Shown here: positions 49,686 through 58,515 of the stretch, in pieces
Layout: every line of letters begins with the position of its first letter
How positions within the stretch are numbered: position 1 is the stretch's first letter
Source of the DNA: DATFRX01 sp035630615
Lineage (GTDB): Bacteria > Actinomycetota > Actinomycetes > Propionibacteriales > Nocardioidaceae
DNA length: 64,000 nucleotides
Assembly (NCBI GenBank): GCA_035630615.1
Contig: DASQKI010000046.1
Location: 1 to 64,000 of the forward strand
Reading direction: 5' to 3'
The notes under the pieces: generated by a model
Told to the model about the DNA's origin: nothing
The model's input: the letters and a program-made list of their open reading frames with translations, nothing else
The model's database searches: none
Made by a program: the position numbers and the translations under genes

Positions 49686-52600
49686 TCAGCCGGCGGCGGG
49701 GACGCTGCCGAAGAGGCCGAGCTCGTCGAACAGCGCCTCGGTCTCGGGCTCCAGCTCGAACTCGAGCTCCTCGGAGAAGGCGTTGCGCTCCTGCGCGATC
49801 CGGCGCGCCTCGTCGACGTCGCCGAGCGCCCGCAAGCCCTGGATATGGACCCGCCAAAGCCACTGCTGAACCGGCTCGATCGACCAACCGAGCAGGGCCG
49901 CGTCGACGGCGGCTCGCCACTGGCCGTCCTTGAATCGGCGATCGGCCAGCGCGCAGGCGGTGTCGGCGATCAGGTCGTACATCCGCCGCGCCGTGCGCTC
50001 GGACCAGCCGTACCACGCCGGCTTGCCACCCTCGTATGGCCGACCCCGCACCAGGCTCAACGCGCGCTCGAGCCGGTCGGTCGGCGCGCTGAACGGGTCG
50101 TCGCCGACCAGGTTGTGGAACAGCTCCCACGTCGTGACGACGTCCGGCGACAGGTCGGTGTAGTTGCGGCGCGGGAGGTAGTCCATGCCGTCGGGACCCT
50201 TTCCAAGGAGCGTGCGGGCGTAGTTGATGTAGCGGGTCCGGGTGTCGGGGTTGACCCGGGCGCCGGGGAACATCGCCTCGTCGAGCTGCTCGTGCGAGCA
50301 TCCGCGGTTTCCGGCGAGGTAGCACAGGAACGCGAGTACGCGGGGAAGCCGGTTGTCCGGGATCTCGACCGCCGGGTTCACGACGCGCGGCGAGCCGAGG
50401 TTGTCGATGACCGGCGCCGACGTCATGCGCGAAGACGAGGCCTCGAGTAGGTCGTCATCGCGCCGCTCGTCCTCGTCGGTCGAGGGGGCCCGCCAGGTCG
50501 CCTCGCCACTGCGCGGCCGCGGCCAGACGTGATCGGAGGCGTGTCGACCGCTGGCGTGCCGTCCGGCCGACTCTGGCGGAAGCGAAGGGGCCGACGGCTC
50601 GCCGAGGGTCGGCTCGGCGAGGTCGACCGGCGGACCCTCTGGAGGCTCGTCCGCGGTGCGGAGGAGTTCGAGGATCCGCTCGAAGGTCGCGTCGTCGAGT
50701 CGGGCCGGTCGCAGTCGCAGGCCGACCGGCTCCAAGATCCAGTCGCGCTGGTCGTCGCCGTCCGCGTCGGGATGCAGCCGCCAGTCGCCGACGGCGTCGC
50801 CGGTCGTGACGGCGGCGACCGCCACTCGTGGGAGGTCCTCGAGGAGGCGGGCGAGTTGGACGCGCTGCTCCGGGGTGAGCTCTGCCGCGAGCAACACGAT
50901 CTCCGGCACGCACAGCCCAGCCGACTCCGGCTGCTGGTTCACTCGTGCGTCAGTCACATCGCGTACCTCCAGCTCGGACCAGGCCGACGCATCCTCCCTG
51001 ACGCGTACGGCGAGGTCGCTCAACAGGTCGCCCACCTCGGGCAGGTACTTGACTCGACCGGTCCGCATCACCCCTTCGAGATCGGGGTGCGTGCCGACGA
51101 TGGTGACGTCGAGGTGGTCCGCCCACTGCGACGTCGCCAGGGCCGTAGTCAACGCGGCCAACATGCGTTCGGTGTCTGACCGCGGACCTTCGAGACTCAA
51201 CGTCCCGAGGAACTCCAGGTCGACCAGGATCTGTCCGCCCTCCGGGTCGGCGCCGAGCGCGACCAGGGCGGGGTACGGAGCGGGGCCACCGTCGTTGAAG
51301 ACGGCGAAGCCCTCGGCGTCGCGGGTCAGCATCCAGGCCGTGTCGCCGCGCAACGACTCCCACGGATCCGGCAGCGACGCCGCCTCCGCCAGGTAGAGCT
51401 CCACGCCCGTCTCGGTGATCCGGGCAGCCTGGATAACTGGCAGCATCCCACCGTTGCCGCCGTCGCGGCACCAGGCCAGCAGGCCACGCAGCGCGTGATC
51501 GACCAGGTCGACGCCCTCCAGGTCGGCGCCGGAGGTCAGCTCCTCTTCGAGCACGATCGCCGCCAAGCCGGGTCCGGGGGTCCGCTGCCCCGGCCGCCGC
51601 CCCGACCGCTGCCAGGTGCGACGCAACCGGAGCAGGCCGACGAGGCCAGCGGCCACGACGGCTCCGACTCCGGCGACCGCGAGCACGGGGACGCCGGGCT
51701 CATCCTCGGACGAGACCGACGAGACGGGCTCGGAGTCGGAGCTGGCGGATGGCCGGTCGGAATGCGACCGAGTCGCCGGTGCCGACGACTCGCCCTCCGA
51801 CCGTGGGCCCTCCGACCGTGGGCCTTCAGACCGCGGACCTTCGGAGTGCGGAGCAGTCGACGGATGCTGCTCGGGCGGCTGCGCGCCGTGCTGGCGCGGG
51901 TGGTCGGCCTCACCCTGCGCGCGCTCGGGAACCGTGACACGCTCCGGGGTGTGCTCGGGTTCGGCCTGCCGCCGCGGCGCCTGCTGCTCCTCTTGCGGCT
52001 GCTGCTCCTGCTGCGTGGGCTCTTGCTCCTGCCCGACCGGATGATCGGCGTGCCGCCCCTCGCGCGGCGCCTCGGCCCGGTGATCTGCGACGCGGGGGAC
52101 CTCGAGGGTCCAGCCGGCCCAGATCTCGTCGGGATCGGTCAGGCGCTGACCGTCCGGCTGCGGCTTGTTGGCATTGAGCTCGAAGATCTCGTTGTACCGA
52201 CTGGGGTCGCCCATGAGCCGCTTCGCGATGTCGGAGAGGCTGTCGCCGGCCTGGACGGTGTAGGTCACCGTCGCGACTTCGACCGCCCTCTCCTCGACGT
52301 CGCTGGCCAACGGGAGACCTTTGGCGTCCGCCGGCATCAGCAGCTTCCAGCCGGGCATCAGCAGGTTGGCGGACCGGAACGTCCGGCCGTCGGACATGAC
52401 CCGGCCCTGGTTGAGGTCCTTGATCTCCGGCCAGCGCTCTCCACTGCCGAGATGGTTCTCGGCGATCGTCCACAGGTCCGACTGCTCGGCCGTGACGGTG
52501 GCGAGGCGGAGGTCGTCGCCGGTCTGCTTCGCGGCTCGCGGCGCCTCGGTGTCCGCGTCGGCCTGCGGGTCGGCCTTCCGAGGTGTGGTGGTGACCGTAT

Positions 52601-52979
52601 GCGAGGAGGTGACGGCCGATGCCGTCCCGGCAGCAGCGGTCGACGACACGATGGCGAGCGCGATCGCGGCGACGGCCCGACGGGCGACGTCGTGCTGGCT
52701 ACCGAACACTCCGGGGAGTGAACGGAAGTCGACGCCGCGTACTTCTTCGACGACGGCGACGACGGTGGCGATGACCAACTGCGCCCAGATCACCCACACC
52801 GCGACGGCCAGCAGGCCGATCAGGGCGTCGTCGGTGAGTCCGGCGTTGAGAGCCAGGCCCTCGGGGGGCATCGGGTTGCCCACCCACACGATCAAGGCCC
52901 AGGGCACCCCGATCAGGATCGCCGCCATCGCGACGAAGGTGACCAGGGCGCGTGCCCACTGTCCAGGCCGTCTCATCAC
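49686..52979 (-). CDS. Giant membrane protein with LysM repeats and a C-terminal BTAD domain
   Basis: 1097 residues. Two helices near the N-terminus (about 10-33 and 50-76) and a third at 95-118 precede two LysM-type modules (DLWTIAENHLGSGERWPEIKDLNQG near 168 and YTVQAGDSLSDIAKRLMGDPSRYNEIFELN near 240). A Gln/Pro/Glu-rich linker follows with four copies of SEGPR (encoded by 15-base repeats near 51790-51846), then another helix (VPVLAVAGVGAVVAAGLVGLLRL) and a long cytoplasmic region. It ends in a BTAD domain (about 880-1090) like that of SARP regulators, here without their winged-helix DNA-binding part. It is coupled to the Tad genes and may sense wall assembly. Confidence 0.82.
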   Translation of the reverse strand: MMRRPGQWARALVTFVAMAAILIGVPWALIVWVGNPMPPEGLALNAGLTDDALIGLLAVAVWVIWAQLVIATVVAVVEEVRGVDFRSLPGVFGSQHDVARRAVAAIALAIVSSTAAAGTASAVTSSHTVTTTPRKADPQADADTEAPRAAKQTGDDLRLATVTAEQSDLWTIAENHLGSGERWPEIKDLNQGRVMSDGRTFRSANLLMPGWKLLMPADAKGLPLASDVEERAVEVATVTYTVQAGDSLSDIAKRLMGDPSRYNEIFELNANKPQPDGQRLTDPDEIWAGWTLEVPRVADHRAEAPREGRHADHPVGQEQEPTQQEQQPQEEQQAPRRQAEPEHTPERVTVPERAQGEADHPRQHGAQPPEQHPSTAPHSEGPRSEGPRSEGPRSEGESSAPATRSHSDRPSASSDSEPVSSVSSEDEPGVPVLAVAGVGAVVAAGLVGLLRLRRTWQRSGRRPGQRTPGPGLAAIVLEEELTSGADLEGVDLVDHALRGLLAWCRDGGNGGMLPVIQAARITETGVELYLAEAASLPDPWESLRGDTAWMLTRDAEGFAVFNDGGPAPYPALVALGADPEGGQILVDLEFLGTLSLEGPRSDTERMLAALTTALATSQWADHLDVTIVGTHPDLEGVMRTGRVKYLPEVGDLLSDLAVRVREDASAWSELEVRDVTDARVNQQPESAGLCVPEIVLLAAELTPEQRVQLARLLEDLPRVAVAAVTTGDAVGDWRLHPDADGDDQRDWILEPVGLRLRPARLDDATFERILELLRTADEPPEGPPVDLAEPTLGEPSAPSLPPESAGRHASGRHASDHVWPRPRSGEATWRAPSTDEDERRDDDLLEASSSRMTSAPVIDNLGSPRVVNPAVEIPDNRLPRVLAFLCYLAGNRGCSHEQLDEAMFPGARVNPDTRTRYINYARTLLGKGPDGMDYLPRRNYTDLSPDVVTTWELFHNLVGDDPFSAPTDRLERALSLVRGRPYEGGKPAWYGWSERTARRMYDLIADTACALADRRFKDGQWRAAVDAALLGWSIEPVQQWLWRVHIQGLRALGDVDEARRIAQERNAFSEELEFELEPETEALFDELGLFGSVPAAG

Positions 52980-53437
52980 ATATCCTCCGGCTCGGTGTTG
53001 GCGTTGATCGACTCGGCCGAGGCTGACTCTTCAACCTCGATTTCGTCGACTCCCAACCCACTCAAGACCTTCATGTCGACGGTCGTCGTCGCGGTGACCG
53101 TCACCGTGCCACCGTCCACGTCGACGCTTCCGTCAACGCCCGCGGCGCGGAGATAACCCTCACCAGCCGCGATCGCGGCACCGGCGTCGACCGTCACGTT
53201 GCCGTCCGAGCGCAGGCTGGCGATGGACAGCTGGTCGGCCGCGAGGCGGGCGGCCTTCTCCGCCGTCCGGTACGCCATCTGCTGCGCCTCCCGTACGTTG
53301 CCGCCGTCGTAGATGTAGCCGGCGAGGCCCCACGTGATCGGCACCGCCGCCGCGATCAGCCAGACCGCGAGCACCGCGCCGATCTCGTCGCGCCCGTTTT
53401 GTACGCGTCGCCAGCATGCCATCAATCGGGTTCGCAT
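52976..53437 (-). CDS. TadE/G-like pseudopilin
   Basis: 153 residues: basic N-terminus, DEIGAVLAVWLIAAAVPITWGLAGYIYDGGNVREAQQMAYRTAEKAARLAA (single helix followed by the heptad-like helix of TadG/E proteins), then a beta-rich extracytoplasmic part (GTVTVTATTTVDMKVLSGLGVDEIEVEESASAESIN). It is an assembly or initiation factor of the Flp/Tad pilus. Start ATG (MRTRLMACWRR) overlaps the previous stop by one base (TGATG), and the stop overlaps the LysM-BTAD start. Confidence 0.78.
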   Translation of the reverse strand: MRTRLMACWRRVQNGRDEIGAVLAVWLIAAAVPITWGLAGYIYDGGNVREAQQMAYRTAEKAARLAADQLSIASLRSDGNVTVDAGAAIAAGEGYLRAAGVDGSVDVDGGTVTVTATTTVDMKVLSGLGVDEIEVEESASAESINANTEPEDM

Positions 53438-53862
53438 CAGCCGCCCCGGAACTGCTCGATGGGCTCGGTGAACGACGCTTCCTCGGTCCAGCTGCCCGGG
53501 GCGCCGGGTACGTCGAGCTCCTGCAGGTCGGCGGTGCACCGCACGGTCGCCTCGACGTAGCCACCCGGCTCGTACGACGACACGTCGATGGAGACGTCCA
53601 GGTCGGCGCACGACAGCCCGCGGTCATCGAGGGTCCGCTCGGCCGCGGCTTGACCGGCGGCGGCGGCCGCGGTGACGTCGCGCTCCAAAGAGGCGGCCCG
53701 AGCCGCTTCGGCGGCCGCCGAGGTCACCTGGTTGCCAGCCTCCGACACCCGCCACATGAAGACGAGCACCGCGAGCAGCACGGCGAGCATGGGCGCGATG
53801 ATGACGAGCTCCAACGGGACCGTCCCGCGCTCGTCCCGTCGCCGCATCGTGTCGTCCCTCAC
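53437..53862 (-). CDS. TadE-family pseudopilin
   Basis: 141 residues: DERGTVPLELVIIAPMLAVLLAVLVFMWRVSEAGNQVTSAAAEAARAASL is the hallmark TadE prepilin-like segment (Glu at position 5 after the glycine). A cysteine-containing extracytoplasmic domain follows (LSCADLDVSIDVSSYEPGGYVEATVRCTADL). It is the second of three such proteins in a row, each coupled to the next. Confidence 0.85.
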   Translation of the reverse strand: MRDDTMRRRDERGTVPLELVIIAPMLAVLLAVLVFMWRVSEAGNQVTSAAAEAARAASLERDVTAAAAAGQAAAERTLDDRGLSCADLDVSIDVSSYEPGGYVEATVRCTADLQELDVPGAPGSWTEEASFTEPIEQFRGG

Positions 53863-54266
53863 TGCGTGTACCGCTCGACTGGGCCCGTCGACGTCGCCGA
53901 GACGTTCGGGTCAATGAACGGCAGCCAGCCGACCGCGTCGGCGGAGCCGGTCACCGTCACCGAGGCTTCGACGCCGTCGCGGGTCGCGCTGACCTGAATG
54001 CCTTCGAGCGAGTCGCTGTCGACGTCGTCGAGGAAGTCGTACGCCCTGGCCTGACCTGCTTCGGCGGAACCATCGAACCGACGCGCTGCCGCCGCACCTT
54101 CCTCTGCCGCGGCCTCGGCGGTGCGCTGCGCGTCGAACTTGATGAAGTACTGCACTCCGGCGACGAGGGCGAGCATCAAGACGGGTATGACGATGATGAA
54201 GGCGATCGAGTTCGCCCCCGCCTCATCGCGTACGCGCCGTCGTGTGCTCATGCCGTCGGATGCCAT
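53859..54266 (-). CDS. TadE-family pseudopilin
   Basis: 135 residues. The prepilin-like region is DEAGANSIAFIIVIPVLMLALVAGVQYFIKFDAQRTAEAAAEEGAAAARRF; the position-5 glutamate is replaced (G-ANSIAF). A short beta domain follows (GIQVSATRDGVEASVTVTGSADAVGWLPF). The start ATG (MASDGMSTRRR) overlaps the Flp stop as TGATG; an ATG five codons later is an alternative. Confidence 0.8.
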   Translation of the reverse strand: MASDGMSTRRRVRDEAGANSIAFIIVIPVLMLALVAGVQYFIKFDAQRTAEAAAEEGAAAARRFDGSAEAGQARAYDFLDDVDSDSLEGIQVSATRDGVEASVTVTGSADAVGWLPFIDPNVSATSTGPVERYTQ

Positions 54267-54454
54267 CAGTTGGTACCGAGCTCGCCAATCTTCTCCTGCA
54301 GGAAGCCGCCCGCCGCCTGATTCGCGGTGTAGGCCAGCGCCACGACGAAGACCATGATCACCATCCATTCGACCGCGCCCCAGCCATCCTCGCTGCGGCG
54401 CGCACAAGCCAGCCGGTTCTGCAACCAGACCCAGACTGATACCAGTCCGTTCAT
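54266..54454 (-). CDS. flp: Flp-type prepilin
   Basis: 62 residues, the major subunit candidate of the Tad pilus. The cleavage region reads RRSEDGWGAVEWMVIMVFVVALAYTANQAAGG. Cutting after DG places glutamate at +5 and tryptophan at +6, where most Flp pilins have Glu-Tyr; one hydrophobic helix follows. The mature protein would be about 38 residues. An AGGAGGAATGAG ribosome site precedes the ATG, one of the strongest in the cluster, consistent with high expression. Confidence 0.82.
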   Translation of the reverse strand: MNGLVSVWVWLQNRLACARRSEDGWGAVEWMVIMVFVVALAYTANQAAGGFLQEKIGELGTN

Positions 54455-54495
54455 CTCATTCCTCCTCTACGTACCGCATGTCTAAGCAAGCCCTC

Positions 54496-55398
54496 TTAAC
54501 TCGCGAACAGATTGACGACCGTGGGGTAGAACAGCCAAACCACGAATCCTGCCGCAACGACCAACTGGTTCCACTCGATCGAGTCCGATCGCTTCTTCGC
54601 GTCCTCTCGGGCAGCCGTGATCCTGGACTGTCTCAGCGACTCGGCTCGCGCCATCAACGTCTCTCGTACTCGAGCGCCGTTGTCCGCGACCAGCGTCAGC
54701 GCCACCGAGAGGTCGCGCAGCTCGCTGATGTCACACCGACGGCCGAGCTCGCCGAGTGCCGCCCACGGGGTCGTGCCCGCGTCCCGCGCACCGACGACGG
54801 TGTCTTCGAGCAGCTCGAAGGTCCAGCCGTTGCCGATCTGCGCCGCCATCGGAAGTGCCTCCGGGTGCCCGCGTCCGCCGGCCATCGCCATCGCGACCAG
54901 GTCGAGGTAGGTCGACAGCGATCGGCGGAGCTCTTCACGTCGGGCGTCGGCTTCGCGGTGCAACTGCTCGATCGAGACGAACACCATGCCGATTCCGAGG
55001 ATGAGGCCGAAGACCAGGGGGGCGGTCGTAGGCGGTGACGCGCCAGCCGACGCCAGCAACGCGAACAGTGCCGCCGGCGCGAGGAAGCCGACAATGCTCT
55101 TCAGCACGGTCACGACGAGGAATCCCTCGAGATCCCGGTTGACCATCGCGAGGTCCTGGCGGACCCGGTTCAGCTGAATGCCACGCCGACCGAGTCGGAT
55201 CGCGAGCATCCGACCGGCCTTGGCCCGCAGACCGTGCTGCGCTCCGCCCATCGGGGTGTGTAGCGCCGAGGTCGCGCGGGACGCTTCCCAGCGCTGGGCA
55301 GCGCCGACCAAGTCGACCTTGGCGGGTCGCAGCAGGAAAACGAGGTACGCGAGGCCGAGGCCCATGCCTGCCCCGCACAACACCACCCAATCGGTCAT
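54496..55398 (-). CDS. tadC: TadC-like type II secretion F-domain membrane protein
   Basis: 300 residues: an N-terminal helix (VVLCGAGMGLGLAYLVFLL), a pair of helices near 95-140, the GspF/T2SSF cytoplasmic domain (LRRSLSTYLDLVAMAMAGGRGHPEALPMAAQIGNGWTFELLEDTVVGARDAGTTPWAALGELGRRCDISELRDLSVALTLV) and a last helix (LVVAAGFVVWLFYPTVVNLF). It is the inner-membrane platform of the pilus. Its start overlaps the tadB stop (ATGA). Confidence 0.87.
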   Translation of the reverse strand: MTDWVVLCGAGMGLGLAYLVFLLRPAKVDLVGAAQRWEASRATSALHTPMGGAQHGLRAKAGRMLAIRLGRRGIQLNRVRQDLAMVNRDLEGFLVVTVLKSIVGFLAPAALFALLASAGASPPTTAPLVFGLILGIGMVFVSIEQLHREADARREELRRSLSTYLDLVAMAMAGGRGHPEALPMAAQIGNGWTFELLEDTVVGARDAGTTPWAALGELGRRCDISELRDLSVALTLVADNGARVRETLMARAESLRQSRITAAREDAKKRSDSIEWNQLVVAAGFVVWLFYPTVVNLFAS

Positions 55399-56249
55399 CG
55401 GAAACCACCGCCGCCGACCGGATCGGGCGAGGCGAGGAAGCGCGCGGGCCGGACCGGTTCCGACAGCGTCCGCGCCCGGACCGCGGCGAAGATCCACATC
55501 GTGACGACGCCGGCCAGCACGACCTGCCCCGCCGGCTGCCCAAAGGGCTCCAGATGGTCGCGGGCCACCAGCAACTGCACGGCGATCCAGACCGCCACGA
55601 TCCCGAACATGATCCACGTGTGCCGGCGGAGCCGACGGCGCTCGGCCTCGACCTCCTGTCGCATCGCGAGCTCGGCGCGGGTCGAATCGGCGAGCCGGGT
55701 GAGTACCGCCGCGAGCTCCGGGCCGCGAGTGCGGACGTTCAGGATCAGCGCCGCCACGACATAGTCGACCCCGGCGTCATCGGCGTCGGCGGCGAAGTCG
55801 CGCAGCGCCGCGTCGAGCGGAATCCGCGAGGCCAGCTGGTCCGACAGTCGTTGCAGCGACGGCCGGAGTACCTCGGGCGCCGACTCCGCGGTGATCGGGA
55901 TGGCCTCCTCGAGCCCGGTCGATGCGCGGGTGATGTCGCGCATCGACTCGGTCCAGATCGCCAGCGCCTCCAACTGGTCGAGGGCCGCCTGCCCGACTCC
56001 GGTCGCGCCGGCGATGCGGGGCCACAGGAGCAGGATGACGACGGCCGCGAGGACGGCGATCGGCCATCGGGTCACGAGCGCGACCAACACGATGATCGGG
56101 ATGCCATAGGTCAGCCGCCGCCGGTCGGCCTCCGACAAGCCGCTCGGTTTCATCTCCGGCAGGGTCAGTCGTCGGCCTCGGGATAGGGCGACCAACGCCA
56201 CGATGCCGGCCGCGACGCCGGCTCCGAGAAGGGCGACGAGCCCGATCAT
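55395..56249 (-). CDS. tadB: TadB-like type II secretion F-domain membrane protein
   Basis: 284 residues: helices at 1-22 and about 50-75, the F-domain (LDQLEALAIWTESMRDITRASTGLEEAIPITAESAPEVLRPSLQRLSDQLASRIPLDAALRDFAADADDAGVDYVVAALIL) and a terminal pair of helices. It pairs with TadC. I start at MIGLVALLG. The frame continues 17 codons upstream into repeat family D, which has pushed this gene away from tadA; every other junction in this part of the operon is tighter. Confidence 0.86.
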   Translation of the reverse strand: MIGLVALLGAGVAAGIVALVALSRGRRLTLPEMKPSGLSEADRRRLTYGIPIIVLVALVTRWPIAVLAAVVILLLWPRIAGATGVGQAALDQLEALAIWTESMRDITRASTGLEEAIPITAESAPEVLRPSLQRLSDQLASRIPLDAALRDFAADADDAGVDYVVAALILNVRTRGPELAAVLTRLADSTRAELAMRQEVEAERRRLRRHTWIMFGIVAVWIAVQLLVARDHLEPFGQPAGQVVLAGVVTMWIFAAVRARTLSEPVRPARFLASPDPVGGGGFR

Positions 56250-56268
56250 GTGGCGCCGCCAACCGCTC

Positions 56269-56349
56269 TTGCGCCGCGAAGAAGTGAGCAGGACGCGCAA
56301 GGTCGGCGTGAAAAAGTGGGCAAGACGCGCAAGGTCGGCGCGAAGAAGG
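56269..56349. repeat. Repeat family D, locus 3: two and a half 32-bp units between tadA and tadB
   Basis: Two full 32-base units (56286-56317, 56318-56349) with core GACGCGCAAGGTCGGCG follow a partial unit ending CGCGAAGAAGT. Period and consensus match array D1, 30 kb away, apart from GG for CC in the core. Confidence 0.92.
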
Positions 56350-56367
56350 CACGGGGGTGAACGCTCA

Positions 56368-57672
56368 TCAGGCGACCCCCTGCCCCCAGCCAGCGGGCTG
56401 CCAGCCGGCCGCGATCAGCTCGTCGTGGCAGGTGATCTGGGCCGCGGTGCGGACGCCGCGTTCGCCGAGTCGTGGTGCGGCCCATACGTGCGAGTGGGTC
56501 GCCCGCTCGCCGTCGTAGCCCGTGACTTCGAGGATCGACTCGACGACTCGCTGCTGCGACGAGATCTTGCGCATGAAGACGATGAAGTCGAGGGCGCCGG
56601 CGACCAGCATCTGGGTCGCCTCCATCGGCAGCCGCTCCTGGGCCTGGATCGCGTACGCGCACAGCCGCGGCGTGACCTCGAGTGCCGAGTTGGCATGGAT
56701 GGTCGACAGCGATCCGTCGTTGCCCTGCGTCATCGCGTTGAGCATCGTGACGACCTCGTCGCCGAGGACCTCGCCCACAATGACTCGGTCGGGGCTCATC
56801 CGCAGCGATCGTCGGACCAGCGTCGAGAGGGACACCCCGCCCTCACCCTCGGCATTGGGCTGCCGCTCCTCGAACGGCACGCAGTTGGGGTGCGCGTCGA
56901 CGTCTTCGTGGAGCGCAAGCTCGAGGGTGCGTTCGACGGTGATCAGCCGCTCGGTCGACGGAATCTCGCTGGCGATCGCGCGCAGCAGCGTGGTCTTTCC
57001 GGCGCCGGTGCCGCCGGCGATCATGATGTTTTTCTTGGCGTGAACGGTGGCCCGCAGGAAGCTCGCCTGCTCGGGGTCGACGGTGCCGAGCTCTTCCTCG
57101 TGGGCCAGGTCGAGGATCGGGTGGCGGTGCCGACGGATCGACACCGTCGGCCATGGCGACACGCCCTGGGTCGCCGACAGTCGGGATCCGTCGGGCAGCC
57201 GCAGGTCGAGCTCCACGTTGGAGGTGTCGAACGGCCGACTCGACAGACCGGTGTAGCTCGCCAGGTCTTGCAGGATCTGGATCAGCTCTTCGTTGGAGTC
57301 GCAGACCGGGTCGACCTGCTCGTCGGTGCCGTCGGCATAGCGGACGAAGACCTTGTCGAAGCCGTTGCAGTGGATGTCTTCGACCTTGTCGTTGTCCAAC
57401 AGGTGCTGGAAAGGCCCGGCGCCGAACAGCCGGGCGTCGAGAGCCTTGACCACCTCGGCCTGCGCGGCGTCGGTCAGCGCGCTCCCGGTGCCCTCGAACA
57501 GGCGATGGGAGTAGGCCTCGACGACATCGCGGATGATCGGCCGGGTGTGCTGCCGATCGGCCTCGCCGGTGAGATCGGGCAGCCGTTGCGCCCGGCGAGA
57601 CTGTCGCAGCGCCGTACGCCGCTCGCCGACCTCGGCCTGCAGCCGCAGCACCAGCTCTCGATTGAACGACAC
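56368..57672 (-). CDS. tadA: TadA/CpaF pilus assembly ATPase
   Basis: 434 residues, VirB11/GspE-type hexameric ATPase. Walker A GGTGAGKTT (220-228), the Walker B region MSPDRVIVGEVLGDE (292-306) and the His box GSLSTIHANSA (320-330) are intact. The N-terminal domain (VEDIHCNGFDKVFVRYADGTDEQV) is typical of CpaF. It energises Flp pilus assembly with TadB and TadC. It begins immediately after the cpaE-like stop; its own stop is followed by a repeat-filled 118-base gap. Confidence 0.93.
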   Translation of the reverse strand: MSFNRELVLRLQAEVGERRTALRQSRRAQRLPDLTGEADRQHTRPIIRDVVEAYSHRLFEGTGSALTDAAQAEVVKALDARLFGAGPFQHLLDNDKVEDIHCNGFDKVFVRYADGTDEQVDPVCDSNEELIQILQDLASYTGLSSRPFDTSNVELDLRLPDGSRLSATQGVSPWPTVSIRRHRHPILDLAHEEELGTVDPEQASFLRATVHAKKNIMIAGGTGAGKTTLLRAIASEIPSTERLITVERTLELALHEDVDAHPNCVPFEERQPNAEGEGGVSLSTLVRRSLRMSPDRVIVGEVLGDEVVTMLNAMTQGNDGSLSTIHANSALEVTPRLCAYAIQAQERLPMEATQMLVAGALDFIVFMRKISSQQRVVESILEVTGYDGERATHSHVWAAPRLGERGVRTAAQITCHDELIAAGWQPAGWGQGVA

Positions 57673-58515
57673 CTACATCACCACCTGCTGACTGAGGCGG
57701 TGCGACGGACCGGGGTCGCCGGTCGGCTGCTGCGGAGCCGGCACCTCACGGCGGGCGCCGAGCGGGATCAGCAGACCGCCGAGGTCCTTGGCCGACCTCA
57801 GCAACGGCGTACGCAGGAGCCGACCGGTCGGGTTTTCGCCGCCTTCGAGCCGGGTCACGGCCGCGGCGTCGTGCACGACGTGGCTCACACCGACCGGACG
57901 CGTGCCCGCGGCGCTCAGCAGATGCTGCAGGTCGGCCGCGTAGTCGTCGCCGTGCCGGCTCGGTGCCACGACAATCGGCCAGATCATCGCCGGTCGGCCG
58001 CGCCGCGCCGAGAGGGCCGGACCAAGCGCCTTGACCCGCTCCCGAAGCCGCAGACCTCCGACCTCGGTCGGCCGGCCGACGATCACCACGACGTCGGCCG
58101 CGGCCGCGACCGGCATCGCCGGCGAGCCGGTGTCGAGCCGCCCGACGTCGACGATGACGTCGAGCGCCGAGTGCGACAGAGCCTCGGCCAGCGGATCCCA
58201 TGAGCCGGCGATCCCCGCTGACTGCTCGGCCATCATCGGACCCGGAATCACCCCCATGTGGTCGGACATGCCGGAGGCGTGTCGGACCACGAGATGGGGA
58301 TCGTCGACATGCTGGCGGGCCGCTGCGGCCAACGTGAGCACGGTCGGCGTCGGCGGCAGAGCTTCACCCGAAGGCAGCCGCAGTCGGAGTGCGAGGTCGC
58401 CACCACCCGGATCGGCTTCGACGACGACCGCCGAGCCGGGCCAGGTGGCCGCGAGCGCGACCGCCGTGGTCGTCGCCCCTGGCGAACCCTTCTCGCCACC
58501 GACCGCAACTAGCAT
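57673..58515 (-). CDS. CpaE/TadZ-like ParA-family protein with degenerate P-loop
   Basis: 280 residues. The N-terminal VAVGGEKGSPGATTTAVALAATW corresponds to the ParA deviant Walker A (KGGxGKTT): the signature lysine (Lys9) and threonines are kept but the P-loop lysine is alanine. Further ParA features are VVVEADPGGGDLALRL, DVIVDVGRLD and ADVVVIVGRPTEVGGLRLRERV. CpaE/TadZ proteins place the pilus machine in the cell, and several have weak or no ATPase activity. No receiver domain is present. One-base overlap with the upstream SAF gene. Confidence 0.82.
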   Translation of the reverse strand: MLVAVGGEKGSPGATTTAVALAATWPGSAVVVEADPGGGDLALRLRLPSGEALPPTPTVLTLAAAARQHVDDPHLVVRHASGMSDHMGVIPGPMMAEQSAGIAGSWDPLAEALSHSALDVIVDVGRLDTGSPAMPVAAAADVVVIVGRPTEVGGLRLRERVKALGPALSARRGRPAMIWPIVVAPSRHGDDYAADLQHLLSAAGTRPVGVSHVVHDAAAVTRLEGGENPTGRLLRTPLLRSAKDLGGLLIPLGARREVPAPQQPTGDPGPSHRLSQQVVM

